Notes: a model not told the origin generated them from the sequence alone. 64,000 nt of DNA from Halomonas saccharevitans (GCF_900116405.1 NZ_FPAQ01000014.1:1-64000); one strand, 5' to 3'; counted from the first letter of the stretch, positions 20,541-30,457 are shown. A program made the numbers and translations.

Positions 20541-22193
20541 ATGTATCGCTACGACTCCCACGACCAGACCCTGGTCGATGAACGCGTCGCCCAGTTCCGC
20601 GACCAGATGCGCCGCTACCTCGCCGGTCAGCTCGGCGAAGAGGAGTTTCTGCCGCTACGCCTGCAGAACGGCCTCTATATTCAGCGCTACGCCCCCATGC
20701 TGCGTATCGCCATTCCCTACGGCATGCTGGCCTCCTACCAGCTGCGCAAGCTCGGTGAGATCGCCGCCCGCTACGATCGCGGCTACGGCCATTTCACCAC
20801 CCGCACCAACCTGCAGCTGAACTGGCCGAAGATCGAGGACGTGCCGGACATCCTCGCCGATCTGGCCAGCGTGCAGATGCATGCCATCCAGACCAGCGGC
20901 AACGATATCCGCAACACCACCACCGACCAGTTCTCGGGGATCGCCGCCGATGAGGAGGTCGATCCGCGCCCCTGGTGTGAGCTGATCCGCCAGTGGTCGA
21001 CCTTTCACCCGGAGTTCGCCTTCCTGCCGCGCAAGTTCAAGATCGCCGTGACCGGGGCCGCCGACGACCGCGCCGCCATCCAGGTCCACGACGTCGGGCT
21101 GCGCCTGTGGCGCGACCGCGACGGCGAGGTGCGCATCAAGGTGCTGGCCGGCGGGGGCCTTGGGCGCACGCCGATGATCGCCGAGGTGGTGCGCGAGGAC
21201 CTGCCCTGGCAGCACCTGCTCACCTACCTCGAGGCGCTGGTTCGCGTCTATAACCAGTTCGGCCGCCGCGACAACAAGTTCAAGGCGCGCATCAAGATCC
21301 TGGTCAAGGCGCTGGGCGTCGACGAGTTCCGCCGCCGCGTCGAGGAGGAGTGGGCCCACCTCAAGGACGGCCCCCAGACCCTCAACGACGAGGCGCTCAA
21401 GGCCGTGGCCGAGCACTTCGTCGAGCCGGACCGCCGCGCCGTGCCCGCCGAGGCCCTCGAGGCCTATGAGCGGCTGCGCGGCGAGAACCGCGCCTTCGCC
21501 CGCTTCGTCACCAACAATGTCACCGACCACAAGGTGGCCGGCTACAAGGCGGTCACCCTGTCGCTGAAGCGCCGCGAGCACTCGCCGGGGGACGTCACCT
21601 CCGAGCATATGGCCGCGGTGGCGGACCTGGCCGACGAGTTCGGCTATGGCGAGCTGCGGGTCACCCACGAGCAGAACCTGGTGCTCACCGACGTGCCGGT
21701 GGATCGCATCGAGGCGCTCTGGCAGCGCCTCGAGGCCCTGGGCCTGGCCAATCCCACCGTGGGCACCCTGGCCGACCTGATCTGCTGCCCCGGCGGCGAC
21801 TACTGCGGCCTGGCCAACGCCAAGTCGATCCCGGTCGCCCACGCCATCCAGGAGCGCTTCGAGGATCTCGACTTCCTCTACGACCTGGGACCACTGGAGC
21901 TCAACATCTCCGGCTGCATGAACGCCTGCGGCCATCACCACGTCGGCCACATCGGCATCCTCGGCGTCGACAAGAAGGGCGAGGAGTATTATCAGATCTC
22001 ACTGGGCGGCAGCCAGGGCAACGGCGCCTCGCTCGGCAAGATCCTCGGCCCCTCCTTCTTCCGCGAGGACGTGCCGAGCGTGATCGACCAGCTGCTGCAG
22101 GTCTATGTCGGCAGCCGTCAGCCCGACGAGACCTTCCTCGACACCTATCGCCGCATCGGCCTCAAACCCTTCAAGGAGCGTGTCTATGCCTGA
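20541..22193 (+). CDS. Nitrite/sulfite reductase hemoprotein subunit (CysI-like)
   Basis: 550 residues with the duplicated ferredoxin-like and siroheme/4Fe-4S halves. The cluster and siroheme ligands are present: Cys-x5-Cys in CCPGGDYCGLANAKS and Cys-x3-Cys in SGCMNACGHHHVGHIG. The N-terminal motif GYGHFTTRTNLQLNW is typical. The enzyme reduces sulfite to sulfide by six electrons, in the assimilatory pathway. The paired DUF934 gene overlaps its end, a pairing common in Halomonas and Pseudomonas and thought to mark sulfite rather than nitrite reduction. Confidence 0.93.
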   Translation: MYRYDSHDQTLVDERVAQFRDQMRRYLAGQLGEEEFLPLRLQNGLYIQRYAPMLRIAIPYGMLASYQLRKLGEIAARYDRGYGHFTTRTNLQLNWPKIEDVPDILADLASVQMHAIQTSGNDIRNTTTDQFSGIAADEEVDPRPWCELIRQWSTFHPEFAFLPRKFKIAVTGAADDRAAIQVHDVGLRLWRDRDGEVRIKVLAGGGLGRTPMIAEVVREDLPWQHLLTYLEALVRVYNQFGRRDNKFKARIKILVKALGVDEFRRRVEEEWAHLKDGPQTLNDEALKAVAEHFVEPDRRAVPAEALEAYERLRGENRAFARFVTNNVTDHKVAGYKAVTLSLKRREHSPGDVTSEHMAAVADLADEFGYGELRVTHEQNLVLTDVPVDRIEALWQRLEALGLANPTVGTLADLICCPGGDYCGLANAKSIPVAHAIQERFEDLDFLYDLGPLELNISGCMNACGHHHVGHIGILGVDKKGEEYYQISLGGSQGNGASLGKILGPSFFREDVPSVIDQLLQVYVGSRQPDETFLDTYRRIGLKPFKERVYA

Positions 22194-22716
22194 GCAGACC
22201 GTCACTCGTCCGCTGATCGTCGATGGCCGCCCGGTCGAGGCCGACTGGGCCCGCCACGACGACGACACCGCCCCGGCCGAGGGCCCGGCCCTGGTGCGCC
22301 TGGATGTCTGGCAGGCGGCCGGACATCGCGCCGACCTGGCGCCCTGGCTGCCCAGCGACACCGAGCTCACGCCTGAACTCGCCGACGAGCTCGCCCAGGC
22401 GCCGCTGATCGGCGTCGACTTCCCGAAGTTCACCGACGGCCGCGGCTACTCCATCGCGCGGCTGCTGCGCGAGCGATATGGCTACTCGGGCCAGATTCGC
22501 GCCGTCGGCGACGTGCTGATCGACCAGCTCTTCTACCTGTCGCGCTGCGGCGTCAACGCCTTCTCGCTGCGCGAGGATCAGATCGTCGAGGACGCGCTGA
22601 ACGCCCTGACCACCTTCAGTCGCGGCTACCAGCCGGGCACCGACGACCCGCAGCCGCTGTTCCGTCGTCGCCTGCGCGAGCTTGCCGGCCGTCTCCGGGA
22701 GCCGGCTCTGGCCTGA
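22186..22716 (+). CDS. DUF934 protein, sulfite reduction accessory
   Basis: 176 residues from the ATG at 22186, which overlaps the reductase stop by 8 bases. The family motifs are VDFPKFTDGRGYSIARLLRERYGYSGQIRAVGDVL and DQLFYLSRCGVNAFSLRED. The protein is small, soluble and of unknown mechanism, annotated as probably involved in sulfite reduction because it nearly always follows this CysI type. The overlap shows translational coupling. Confidence 0.92.
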   Translation: MPEQTVTRPLIVDGRPVEADWARHDDDTAPAEGPALVRLDVWQAAGHRADLAPWLPSDTELTPELADELAQAPLIGVDFPKFTDGRGYSIARLLRERYGYSGQIRAVGDVLIDQLFYLSRCGVNAFSLREDQIVEDALNALTTFSRGYQPGTDDPQPLFRRRLRELAGRLREPALA

Positions 22717-22754
22717 CCGGAGCGCCAACGCCCCTGTCACGACGCCCAGACCAA

Positions 22755-22787
22755 CGACGCCGCCGGCCCCCAAGGCCGGCGGCGTCG
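22755..22787 (+). terminator. Strong hairpin after the DUF934 gene
   Basis: CGACGCCGCCGGCC and GGCCGGCGGCGTCG are perfect 14-bp arms around CCCAA. It lies between the convergent DUF934 and smr genes and could stop both. No T-run follows on the plus strand. Confidence 0.7.
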
Positions 22788-22828
22788 CTATGCTCTACCG
22801 CATATCTAACACACAGCGGCGGCCCGAC

Positions 22829-23449
22829 TCAGCCGCGACGCTTCTGCTGACGCTCACGATTGTTGGCCTTCGCCCGTTCGCTCTTGCGCAGCATCACCCA
22901 GGTGGCGCCCAGGCCGCCATCCGCCTGGCTCGCCGAGGCGAAGGCCTGGACCTCATCGAGGCTCTGGAGCCATTTCGCCAGACAGGAGCGCAGCACGTTG
23001 GCGGGACTGTCGATCTCGCGGCCACGGCCATGAATGATCATCACCGAGCGCAGGTCGTGGGCGTAGGCCTCGCGGATGAAGGGCGGCAGCATCCGGCGAC
23101 ACTCCTCCAGCGGCCGACGCAGCAGGTGCAGGCTGGCCTGGACCGGATAGCCGCCGTGACGCAGGCGGTCCACCACGGCGGTCTGGATGCCGTCGCGATG
23201 GAAGTGCAGCGGATCGAAGGGCGGCATCAGGTCGATGAAGTCGGTCGAGAGGAGATCGCCCCCCGGCGTCTCGGCCGCCGCGCTCTCCCGCCGGGCCAGC
23301 TGCGCCTCACTGGGGGCGCGGTGGGCCTGGCCGGTATGCGCACGACCCTGTCCACGCAACAGGGGTGTCACGTCGCCCATCAGGGCCTGAAAATCGGCGT
23401 CGTCGTGAAGGTCCGTCAAGGCACACCTCCTGGCCAGCTGAGTAGACAT
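22829..23449 (-). CDS. Smr-domain protein (Smr/MutS2 C-terminal family)
   Basis: 206 residues. The C-terminal Smr domain (about 100-190) has QASLHLLRRPLEECRRMLPPFIREAYAHDLRSVMIIHGRGREID, including the HGRG motif of this nuclease fold. The first motif, usually LDLHG, reads LHLLR here. An N-terminal FIDLMPPFDPLHFHRDG fits the SmrA/YfcN group. Stand-alone Smr proteins are linked to DNA or RNA cleavage, including ribosome rescue for SmrB. The gene is divergent from hipBA, whose operators lie 50-125 bp upstream. Confidence 0.9.
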   Translation of the reverse strand: MSTQLARRCALTDLHDDADFQALMGDVTPLLRGQGRAHTGQAHRAPSEAQLARRESAAAETPGGDLLSTDFIDLMPPFDPLHFHRDGIQTAVVDRLRHGGYPVQASLHLLRRPLEECRRMLPPFIREAYAHDLRSVMIIHGRGREIDSPANVLRSCLAKWLQSLDEVQAFASASQADGGLGATWVMLRKSERAKANNRERQQKRRG

Positions 23450-23501
23450 TTCATCCTAGCAAAGGGCTCAGGGCCATCCCATATCGCGATGGCAGTTAAA
23501 A

Positions 23502-23519
23502 TATCCGCCTTAGAGGATA
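23502..23519 (+). promoter_or_regulatory. HipB operator 1
   Basis: TATCC-N8-GGATA, an exact match to the HipB operator known from E. coli hipBA. First of three copies at 27-bp intervals. Confidence 0.88.
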
Positions 23520-23528
23520 TTGTGCTAT

Positions 23529-23546
23529 TATCCCCCATAGCGGATA
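23529..23546 (+). promoter_or_regulatory. HipB operator 2
   Basis: TATCC-N8-GGATA, 27 bp after operator 1, overlapping a possible TATTAT -10 box at 23526. Confidence 0.88.
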
Positions 23547-23555
23547 AACACTTTT

Positions 23556-23573
23556 TATCCTCTATAGGGGATA
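23556..23573 (+). promoter_or_regulatory. HipB operator 3
   Basis: TATCC-N8-GGATA, 27 bp after operator 2 and ending 3 bp before the hipB start codon, so bound HipB could also hinder translation initiation or transcription start. Confidence 0.88.
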
Positions 23574-23575
23574 TC

Positions 23576-23836
23576 ATGAAGATCACCTCACCCGAGATGC
23601 TCGCGCAATCGCTCAAGAACGCACGCAAGCGTCGCCACCTGACGCAGCAGGCCACCGCCGAGCAGGTCGGCATCAAGCAAGCGACCGTTTCGGGCTTCGA
23701 GCACCATCCGGAACGCAGCCGGCTCGAGACGCTGTTCAAGCTGCTGTCGGCCCTCGAGCTGGAGCTCCACGTCACCGAGCGCAACAGCGCCGAGGATACG
23801 ACCAGCCCCGAGGCGGGCTGGGAACAGGAGTGGTAG
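23576..23836 (+). CDS. hipB: HipB-type XRE antitoxin and autorepressor
   Basis: 86 residues with one helix-turn-helix: LAQSLKNARKRRHLTQQATAEQVGIKQATVSGFEHHPERSRLETLFKLLSALELEL. HipB neutralises HipA and represses its own operon. The ATG at 23576 follows directly on three TATCC-N8-GGATA operators. A much longer open frame upstream is unrelated sequence. hipA starts 4 bp after the stop. The acidic C-terminal tail (about 70-86) matches the HipB tail that is subject to proteolysis. Confidence 0.93.
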   Translation: MKITSPEMLAQSLKNARKRRHLTQQATAEQVGIKQATVSGFEHHPERSRLETLFKLLSALELELHVTERNSAEDTTSPEAGWEQEW

Positions 23837-23839
23837 GCC

Positions 23840-25144
23840 ATGGCGAACCTCACCGTCGCGATGAACGGCATCGAGATCGGCACCCTGAGCCTGGCCCGAT
23901 CTGGCGCCATGGCCTTTCGGTACCATCCCGAATGGGTAGACCGCCAGGGTGCCCGGGCGGTCTCGCTGTCGCTACCGCTCTCCACCGCGCCATATCGCGG
24001 CGAGGTGGTCTACAACTTCTTCGACAACCTGCTGCCCGACTCGGAGGCGATTCGCGCCCGCATGCAGGCACGCTTCCGGGTACCGACGCGCCACCCCTTC
24101 GATCTGCTGGCCAGCATCGGCCGCGACTGCGTCGGCGCGATACAGTTGATGCCCGAAGACGCCCCGGCCGGAGACGTCCATGCCGTCACCGCCGAGCCGC
24201 TCGATGAAGCGGCCATCGAGACGCTGCTGTCCGGCTATCAGGACGCCCCGCTGGGCATGGCCGAGGGGCAGGATTTTCGCATCTCGCTGGCTGGCGCCCA
24301 GGAGAAGACGGCGCTGCTCTGGCACCGGGGACGCTGGCAGCGTCCCACGGGCAGCACGCCCACCAGCCACATCTTCAAGCTGCCGATCGGGTTTCTCGAA
24401 CACGGCAACATCGACCTGCGCCGGAGTAGCGCCAACGAGTGGCTGTGCCTGCGCCTGCTGGAGGCTTTCGGCCTGCCGGTGGCTCGCACCGAGCTCGCCC
24501 GCTTCGGCGACCAGGAAGTCCTCGTGGTCGAGCGCTTCGACCGACGCTGGTCGCGGGACGGTTCCTGGCTCATGCGCCTGCCCCAGGAGGACTTCTGCCA
24601 GGCGCTGGGCATCGCCCCGGCGCTGAAGTACGAGAGCGATGGCGGCCCGGGGATCGCGCAGGCCATGCGCCTGCTGCGCGGCTCGCAGCAGGCCGGCCTG
24701 GATCGGGAGCGTTTCTTCAAGGCCCAGATCCTGTTCTGGCTGCTGGCCACCATCGACGGGCATGCCAAGAACTTCAGCCTGTTCCTCGAGCCGGGAAGCG
24801 CCTATCGCATGACGCCGATGTACGACGTCATCTCCGCCTATCCGCTCATGCGTCAGGGCAGCATGGCCGCCGAGCGCGCCAAGATGGCCATGGCCCTCAA
24901 GGGCAAGAATCGCTACTACCGCTGGTCGAGGATGGCGCCCCGACACTTCACCGCGACCGCACACCAGGTCGACTACTCGGCCGAGCGCGTGACCGCGCTG
25001 ATGGGCGAGATCGCAGACGCGGCCGAGGGCGTCATCGACACGCTCGCCGCCAGCCTGCCTGCCGACTTCCCGGCAGCGACCGGCGAGCCCATCCTCGAGG
25101 GCGTTCGTCAGCAGGCATCAAGACTGGCGGATTTCCTGGCCTAG
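23840..25144 (+). CDS. hipA: HipA-type Ser/Thr kinase toxin
   Basis: 434 residues, close to the 440 of E. coli HipA. The N-terminal HipA_N domain has FFDNLLPDSEAIRARMQARF and PFDLLASIGRDCVGAIQLMP. The nucleotide-loop region is ISLAGAQEKTALL (about 148-160) and the catalytic loop IDGHAKNFSLFL is identical in type to E. coli. HipA phosphorylates glutamyl-tRNA synthetase and causes growth arrest and persistence. No truncation is seen, so the toxin looks functional. It is co-transcribed with hipB. Confidence 0.94.
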   Translation: MANLTVAMNGIEIGTLSLARSGAMAFRYHPEWVDRQGARAVSLSLPLSTAPYRGEVVYNFFDNLLPDSEAIRARMQARFRVPTRHPFDLLASIGRDCVGAIQLMPEDAPAGDVHAVTAEPLDEAAIETLLSGYQDAPLGMAEGQDFRISLAGAQEKTALLWHRGRWQRPTGSTPTSHIFKLPIGFLEHGNIDLRRSSANEWLCLRLLEAFGLPVARTELARFGDQEVLVVERFDRRWSRDGSWLMRLPQEDFCQALGIAPALKYESDGGPGIAQAMRLLRGSQQAGLDRERFFKAQILFWLLATIDGHAKNFSLFLEPGSAYRMTPMYDVISAYPLMRQGSMAAERAKMAMALKGKNRYYRWSRMAPRHFTATAHQVDYSAERVTALMGEIADAAEGVIDTLAASLPADFPAATGEPILEGVRQQASRLADFLA

Positions 25145-25234
25145 GCGTTGCCTTCATCCTGGTGCCCTGTGCTGCCATGCCGGCCACCGGGTATGGCAGC
25201 ATGGGCGCCGTCCTATCACCCCGGAGCTTCTCTC

Positions 25235-25678
25235 ATGCCCTCCCCGCGTCTGCTGATCGGCCTGCCCCTGCTCGTCACCCCGGCGGCGATCGCCGGCTGG
25301 CTGTGGCTGACCATGCTCAGTCCCTTCACCTACGAACGCCCGGACCACCTGGACCCGATCTCCGACGGGCCCCACCGGGTCTTCGTCTATGGCACCCTGA
25401 CCCACGCCCCGATCCGCTGGCTGGTCTATGGCCGCGCAGGCGATCCCGACCCGGTGGTGCTGGAGGGCTTCCGGCGCACGGGGCTGGACCTCGCGCCGGC
25501 ACCGACGGCACGGGTGGAGGGCCTGCTGCTGCAGGTCGATGCCGAGGAGCTCTCCCGCCTCGATCGCTACGAGCGGCTGGGGATCCGCTATGAACGGGTA
25601 CGCGCGACGCTGCGCGACGGCCAGGAGGCCTGGGTCTATCGGCGCCTGCCGGAGGACGCCGTCGAGGCTCCGGAGTGA
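25235..25678 (+). CDS. Gamma-glutamylcyclotransferase-fold (AIG2-like) protein with N-terminal membrane anchor
   Basis: 147 residues from the ATG at 25235. A hydrophobic N-terminus (about 5-27) suggests a signal anchor. It is followed by the AIG2/GGCT motif RVFVYGTLTHAPIRWLVYG, then EGLLLQVDAEELSRLDRYERLGIRYERVRATL with the conserved acidic residue region. GGCT-fold proteins cyclise gamma-glutamyl peptides, but many bacterial members are uncharacterised. It lies alone between hipA and arsC. The upstream ATG at 25148 has no supporting ribosome site. Confidence 0.8.
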   Translation: MPSPRLLIGLPLLVTPAAIAGWLWLTMLSPFTYERPDHLDPISDGPHRVFVYGTLTHAPIRWLVYGRAGDPDPVVLEGFRRTGLDLAPAPTARVEGLLLQVDAEELSRLDRYERLGIRYERVRATLRDGQEAWVYRRLPEDAVEAPE

Positions 25679-25757
25679 CGCCCGCCCACCGTCGGGTTGT
25701 GGCCCGATATCGCCGCCTTCTACAATGGCGCCATTCATCAGGGTTCAAGGAGTCTCC

Positions 25758-27158
<1,401 letters not shown>

Positions 27159-27242
27159 CGGCGGCGACGAAAAATGCTAGGCTGGGCGAAGCCGTTCGTC
27201 GCTCGACGACCGGTCTTCCCCCGACACGAAAAGGAGATCGTG

Positions 27243-27716
27243 ATGACCCTGATGCGCAGACCTCTTATCGCCACCGCCGCCCTGACCCTCGCGCTCGTCG
27301 GCACCACCAGTAGCCACGCCGCCGATGTCGACAAGTCCATCGAGTATCGCCAGGACGCCCTGGGCGTGATCGGCTGGCAGATCGGCCCGCTGGGCGACAT
27401 GGCCCAAGGCAAGGTCGATTACGACGCCGAGGAGTTCGCCCGCCGTGCCGAGAACCTCGCCGCCGTGGCCCCACTGCCCTGGGAAGGTTTCGTCAAAGGC
27501 TCCCTGCGGGGCGACGGCCACGGGGTGGATACCGCCGCCCTGGCCGATATCGCCGACGACTGGGAAGACTTCGAGTCCCGCCAGCAGGCCATGATCGAGG
27601 AAACCGCCACCCTGGCCGAGCTCGCCCAGGGAAACGACTTCACCGCCATGCGCCGTCAGGTCGCGGCGGTCGCCGATACCTGCAAGGGGTGTCACGATAA
27701 CTACAAGGCCGAGTGA
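27243..27716 (+). CDS. Periplasmic cytochrome c' (class II cytochrome c)
   Basis: 157 residues. A signal peptide (about 1-26, ending SHA) gives export. The mature protein is a four-helix bundle with one C-terminal heme motif, CKGCH, preceded by VADTC, the position expected of cytochrome c'. The start IEYRQDALGVIGWQIGPLGDM is typical. Members bind NO or carry electrons. A cytochrome b561 gene converges on it from the right, and such pairs often work together in periplasmic redox. An AAGGAG ribosome site precedes the ATG. Confidence 0.93.
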   Translation: MTLMRRPLIATAALTLALVGTTSSHAADVDKSIEYRQDALGVIGWQIGPLGDMAQGKVDYDAEEFARRAENLAAVAPLPWEGFVKGSLRGDGHGVDTAALADIADDWEDFESRQQAMIEETATLAELAQGNDFTAMRRQVAAVADTCKGCHDNYKAE

Positions 27717-27738
27717 GACGACCTCGGAATGCAATGAA

Positions 27739-27770
27739 ACGAGAAGGCGGCCCACGGGCCGCCTTCTCGT
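27739..27770. terminator. Strong hairpin after cytochrome c' gene
   Basis: ACGAGAAGGCGGCCC and its exact complement GGGCCGCCTTCTCGT form a 15-bp stem (about 13 bp in practice) at 27739-27770, 22 bp after the stop. Confidence 0.8.
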
Positions 27771-27795
27771 TAGCGCTGTCTGCGCTTCACCACTT

Positions 27796-27848
27796 CCCGA
27801 CCGAGCGCGGCCCGACCGAACGCGGCCCGACCGAACGCGGCCCGACCG
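27796..27848. repeat. 15-bp tandem repeat
   Basis: CCCGACCGAACGCGG repeats three times, the first copy with one G for A, plus a partial fourth unit CCCGACCG, ending at the stop codon of the cytochrome b gene. Confidence 0.85.
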
Positions 27849-28547
27849 TCACAGCTGCCAGAGCCAGGACACCACCCCCACGGCCACTATTATCAGCCCG
27901 GCCGCGCGCCACGGTTTGCCTTGGGTCACTGCGCCCGGGTGGGCAGATCCGTCGTGGGCAGGGCTGTCGTGGGGAGGACCGGGCAGCCGCTTGACCCCGT
28001 GGATCATAGCGCCGACCAGCCGTTCACCCTTCCACCGGTGAATCAGCAGCGCTACCAGGTGCAGGCCGATCAGCCCGAGCAGCAGCTGGCCGTTCCAGTG
28101 GTGCAGGGTGCGCAGCGCATCGCTGGTCGTCGTGGAGACCCGGTCGTAGAGCGGCGCCTGGAAGAAGACGTCGTCGCTCAAGAAGAGGCCGCTGATCGCC
28201 TGGACGCTCAGCGACACCAGCATCACAACGACCGCCAGACCGCCGAGGGGATTGTGTCCGGCATAGGGCGGCAGCGCGCCGCGCCACAGGGCCCGGAGGT
28301 AGCCCAGCACCGCCCGCGGCCCGTACAGGAAGTGCCGAACCCGGGCGTGGTGACTCCCCGCCAGCGCCCAGCCCCAGCGAAAGAGCAGCAGTCCCAGCAC
28401 CACCAGGCCGGCTCGGGCATGGATCTCGACGGGAAAGACGAAGGGGGCTCCCCCCATCTTCATGGTGTAGTAGGACAGCGCCACGGCGCCCACCAGCGCC
28501 CAGTGAAACAGGCGAATCGACAGATCCCAGACTCTTATGCGGTGCAT
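27849..28547 (-). CDS. Cytochrome b561-type membrane protein
   Basis: 232 residues from the ATG at 28547. Four transmembrane helices with heme-ligand histidines are seen in IRLFHWALVGAVALSY, IHARAGLVVLGLLLFRWGWALAGSHHARVRHF, the third helix, and TLHHWNGQLLLGLIGLHLVALLIHRWKGERLV. It is a Ni/Fe-hydrogenase b-type or cytochrome b561 relative that passes electrons from quinol to a periplasmic partner, probably the convergent cytochrome c'. A C-terminal hydrophobic segment (about 212-230) may be a fifth helix. The stop falls in the tandem repeat. Confidence 0.9.
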   Translation of the reverse strand: MHRIRVWDLSIRLFHWALVGAVALSYYTMKMGGAPFVFPVEIHARAGLVVLGLLLFRWGWALAGSHHARVRHFLYGPRAVLGYLRALWRGALPPYAGHNPLGGLAVVVMLVSLSVQAISGLFLSDDVFFQAPLYDRVSTTTSDALRTLHHWNGQLLLGLIGLHLVALLIHRWKGERLVGAMIHGVKRLPGPPHDSPAHDGSAHPGAVTQGKPWRAAGLIIVAVGVVSWLWQL

Positions 28548-28676
28548 GTTGCTGGCTCCTTGCCTTCCTGCAATAGTATATCCTTGCCTCTGGGCGAGAC
28601 ACGGGTCGCGTCGGCCCATGATAGCTCGCCTGAGGCCGTCTTATCGCCCCCGCACACGACGACAAGGAGGTCCAGG

Positions 28677-29378
28677 GTGCAAAAGCGCCATGCCTGGCAT
28701 GAGGCCAGCGTCACGACCCTGCCGGTGATGTTCGGCTACCTGCCGCTGGGGGCGGCCTTCGGCATCCTCGCCATCGAGGTCGGCATCCCCGTCTGGGGAG
28801 CGCTACTGATGTCGCTGGTCATCTACGCCGGGGCCGGTCAGTTTCTCGCCGTGGCGCTGCTCGCCGCCGGGGCGGGCCTGGTGGAGGTGGCCGTGGCCAC
28901 CCTGATGCTCAATTCCCGCCACCTCTTCTACGGCCTCTCGCTGCTCAAGCGCTTCCAGGGCGCCGGCTGGCGCAAGCCCTATCTCATCTTCGCGCTGACC
29001 GACGAGACCTACTCGCTGCTGACCACCCACGGCGGGGAGCGAGAGCTGGACCACGCCCAGGCCTTTCGCCTCAGCCTGCTCAACCAGCTCTGGTGGGTGC
29101 TGGGCAGCGTGGCGGGCGTGCTGATCGGCACCACCCTGGAGTTCGACAGTCGCGGCATCGAATTCGCCCTGACGGCGCTGTTCATCGTGCTGACGCTGGA
29201 GCAAGCCCGGCGGCTGCGCCAGTGGCTGCCCTTCGCGATCGCGCTGGTCACCGGGATCGGCGCCGTGGCGCTGCTGCCCGACCGCCACCTGCTGCTGGGC
29301 GCCATCGGGGCGACCACCCTGGTGCTGCTGGTCGACCACCGCCGCCGTCAGACACACCGCGAGGCCCCGACCCCATGA
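28677..29378 (+). CDS. azlC: AzlC family branched-chain amino acid exporter, large subunit
   Basis: 233 residues from a GTG at 28677, chosen because AAGGAGG lies 6 bases upstream and the family begins there; no ATG is in frame nearby. Motifs: PVMFGYLPLGAAFGILAIEVGI and LLMSLVIYAGAGQFLAVALL, LNSRHLFYGLSLL, and ALTDETYSLLT. With AzlD it exports branched-chain amino acids and some analogues. It overlaps azlD by ATGA. Confidence 0.92.
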   Translation: MQKRHAWHEASVTTLPVMFGYLPLGAAFGILAIEVGIPVWGALLMSLVIYAGAGQFLAVALLAAGAGLVEVAVATLMLNSRHLFYGLSLLKRFQGAGWRKPYLIFALTDETYSLLTTHGGERELDHAQAFRLSLLNQLWWVLGSVAGVLIGTTLEFDSRGIEFALTALFIVLTLEQARRLRQWLPFAIALVTGIGAVALLPDRHLLLGAIGATTLVLLVDHRRRQTHREAPTP

Positions 29379-29722
29379 GCACCCTCGAGCTGCTGACCTT
29401 CATCGCCGTCTGCGCCGGGGCGACCTTCGCCACGCGCGTGCTGCCGTTCGTGGCCCTTGCCCGCCAGGCGGAACACCCGCTGATCCTGCATCTGGGGCGC
29501 TACCTGCCGCCGGCGGTGATGATGATCCTGGTGATCTATGCGCTGCGCGACTTCCGCCCCCTTGCCGACGGCCACCTGAACGTCGCTCCCGACGGCTGGC
29601 CGCTGATCCTCGCCTCGCTGACGGTGGTGGGGTTGCACCTGTGGCGGCGCCATGCCCTGCTGTCGATCGCCGGAGGGACCGGCGCCTTCATGGCCATGGT
29701 GCAGCTGGGCTGGACGCCGTAA
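29375..29722 (+). CDS. azlD: AzlD family branched-chain amino acid exporter, small subunit
   Basis: 115 residues, with about four hydrophobic segments. FATRVLPFVAL and HLGRYLPPAVMMILVIYALRD are typical of AzlD. It starts in the azlC stop (ATGA), so the two subunits are coupled. No Lrp-type regulator is adjacent. Confidence 0.92.
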   Translation: MSTLELLTFIAVCAGATFATRVLPFVALARQAEHPLILHLGRYLPPAVMMILVIYALRDFRPLADGHLNVAPDGWPLILASLTVVGLHLWRRHALLSIAGGTGAFMAMVQLGWTP

Positions 29723-29815
29723 GCTTGGGGAAGACTTTCACATGGCCCGTTGATCAAGGGCATTGAGCTCGGCCCGACGACCGGCGACCATGGTACAAAC
29801 TTCAAGGAGACGGTC

Positions 29816-30457
29816 ATGACACGCAACATTGCCGATATTCGGCGCGACTATGAGGGTGGTCAGCTGGACGAGGCAGACTCACCCGACGAGCCCATGACGC
29901 TGTTCGACGAGTGGCTGACCCTGGCGCTCGACACCGAGGGCAGCGACGGCAACGCCATGACCCTGGCCACGGCCGACAGCCAGGGACGCCCCCACGCCCG
30001 GATCGTGCTGCTCAAGGGCACCGACGAGAAGGGCATGGTGTTCTTCACCAACTATCACAGCCACAAGGGCAGCGAGCTCGCCAACGTGCCCCATGCCTCG
30101 CTGGTGTTCTGGTGGCCAGGCCTCTCCCGCCAGGTCCGCGTCGAGGGCCGGGTGGAGCAGGTCAGCCCGGAGGAATCGGACACCTACTTCGCCAGTCGTC
30201 CCCGCGGCAGCCAGCTGGGGGCCTGGGTCGCTACCCAGAGCGTGGTGATCCCCGATCGCAGCTGGCTCGCTCAGCGCGAACAGCGCTTCGAGCATGCCTA
30301 TGAGGGGCAGGAGATTCCCCGCCCGATTCACTGGGGCGGCTACCGCGTGATCCCTGACATGATCGAGTTCTGGCAGGGACAGCCGAGCCGGCTCCACGAC
30401 CGCCTGCGCTACGAGCGCCGCGACGGCAGCTGGCACCGCTTCCGCCTGGCGCCCTGA
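29816..30457 (+). CDS. pdxH: Pyridoxamine 5'-phosphate oxidase
   Basis: 213 residues, a normal length. The FMN- and substrate-binding motifs are present: GRPHARIVLLKGTDEKGMVFFTNYHSHKG, then FWWPGLSRQVRVEG, SRPRGSQLGAW and the C-terminal RLHDRLRYERRDGSWHRFRLAP. It makes pyridoxal phosphate by oxidising pyridoxine or pyridoxamine phosphate. The AAGGAG ribosome site sits 8 bases before the ATG. A terminator follows. Confidence 0.97.
   Translation: MTRNIADIRRDYEGGQLDEADSPDEPMTLFDEWLTLALDTEGSDGNAMTLATADSQGRPHARIVLLKGTDEKGMVFFTNYHSHKGSELANVPHASLVFWWPGLSRQVRVEGRVEQVSPEESDTYFASRPRGSQLGAWVATQSVVIPDRSWLAQREQRFEHAYEGQEIPRPIHWGGYRVIPDMIEFWQGQPSRLHDRLRYERRDGSWHRFRLAP

Noticed and set aside
23461-23836. 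Long plus-strand ORF from 22682 running into hipB
   Set aside because: Its first 298 codons are antisense to smr and lie upstream of the hipB ATG and its operators; composition and context support only the 86-residue HipB.
27796-27848. CRISPR array
   Set aside because: The units are tandem with no spacers and no cas genes.
27921-28676. Plus-strand ORF extending azlC to 27921
   Set aside because: It is a shadow of the cytochrome b gene on the other strand; the GTG at 28677 has a good ribosome site.
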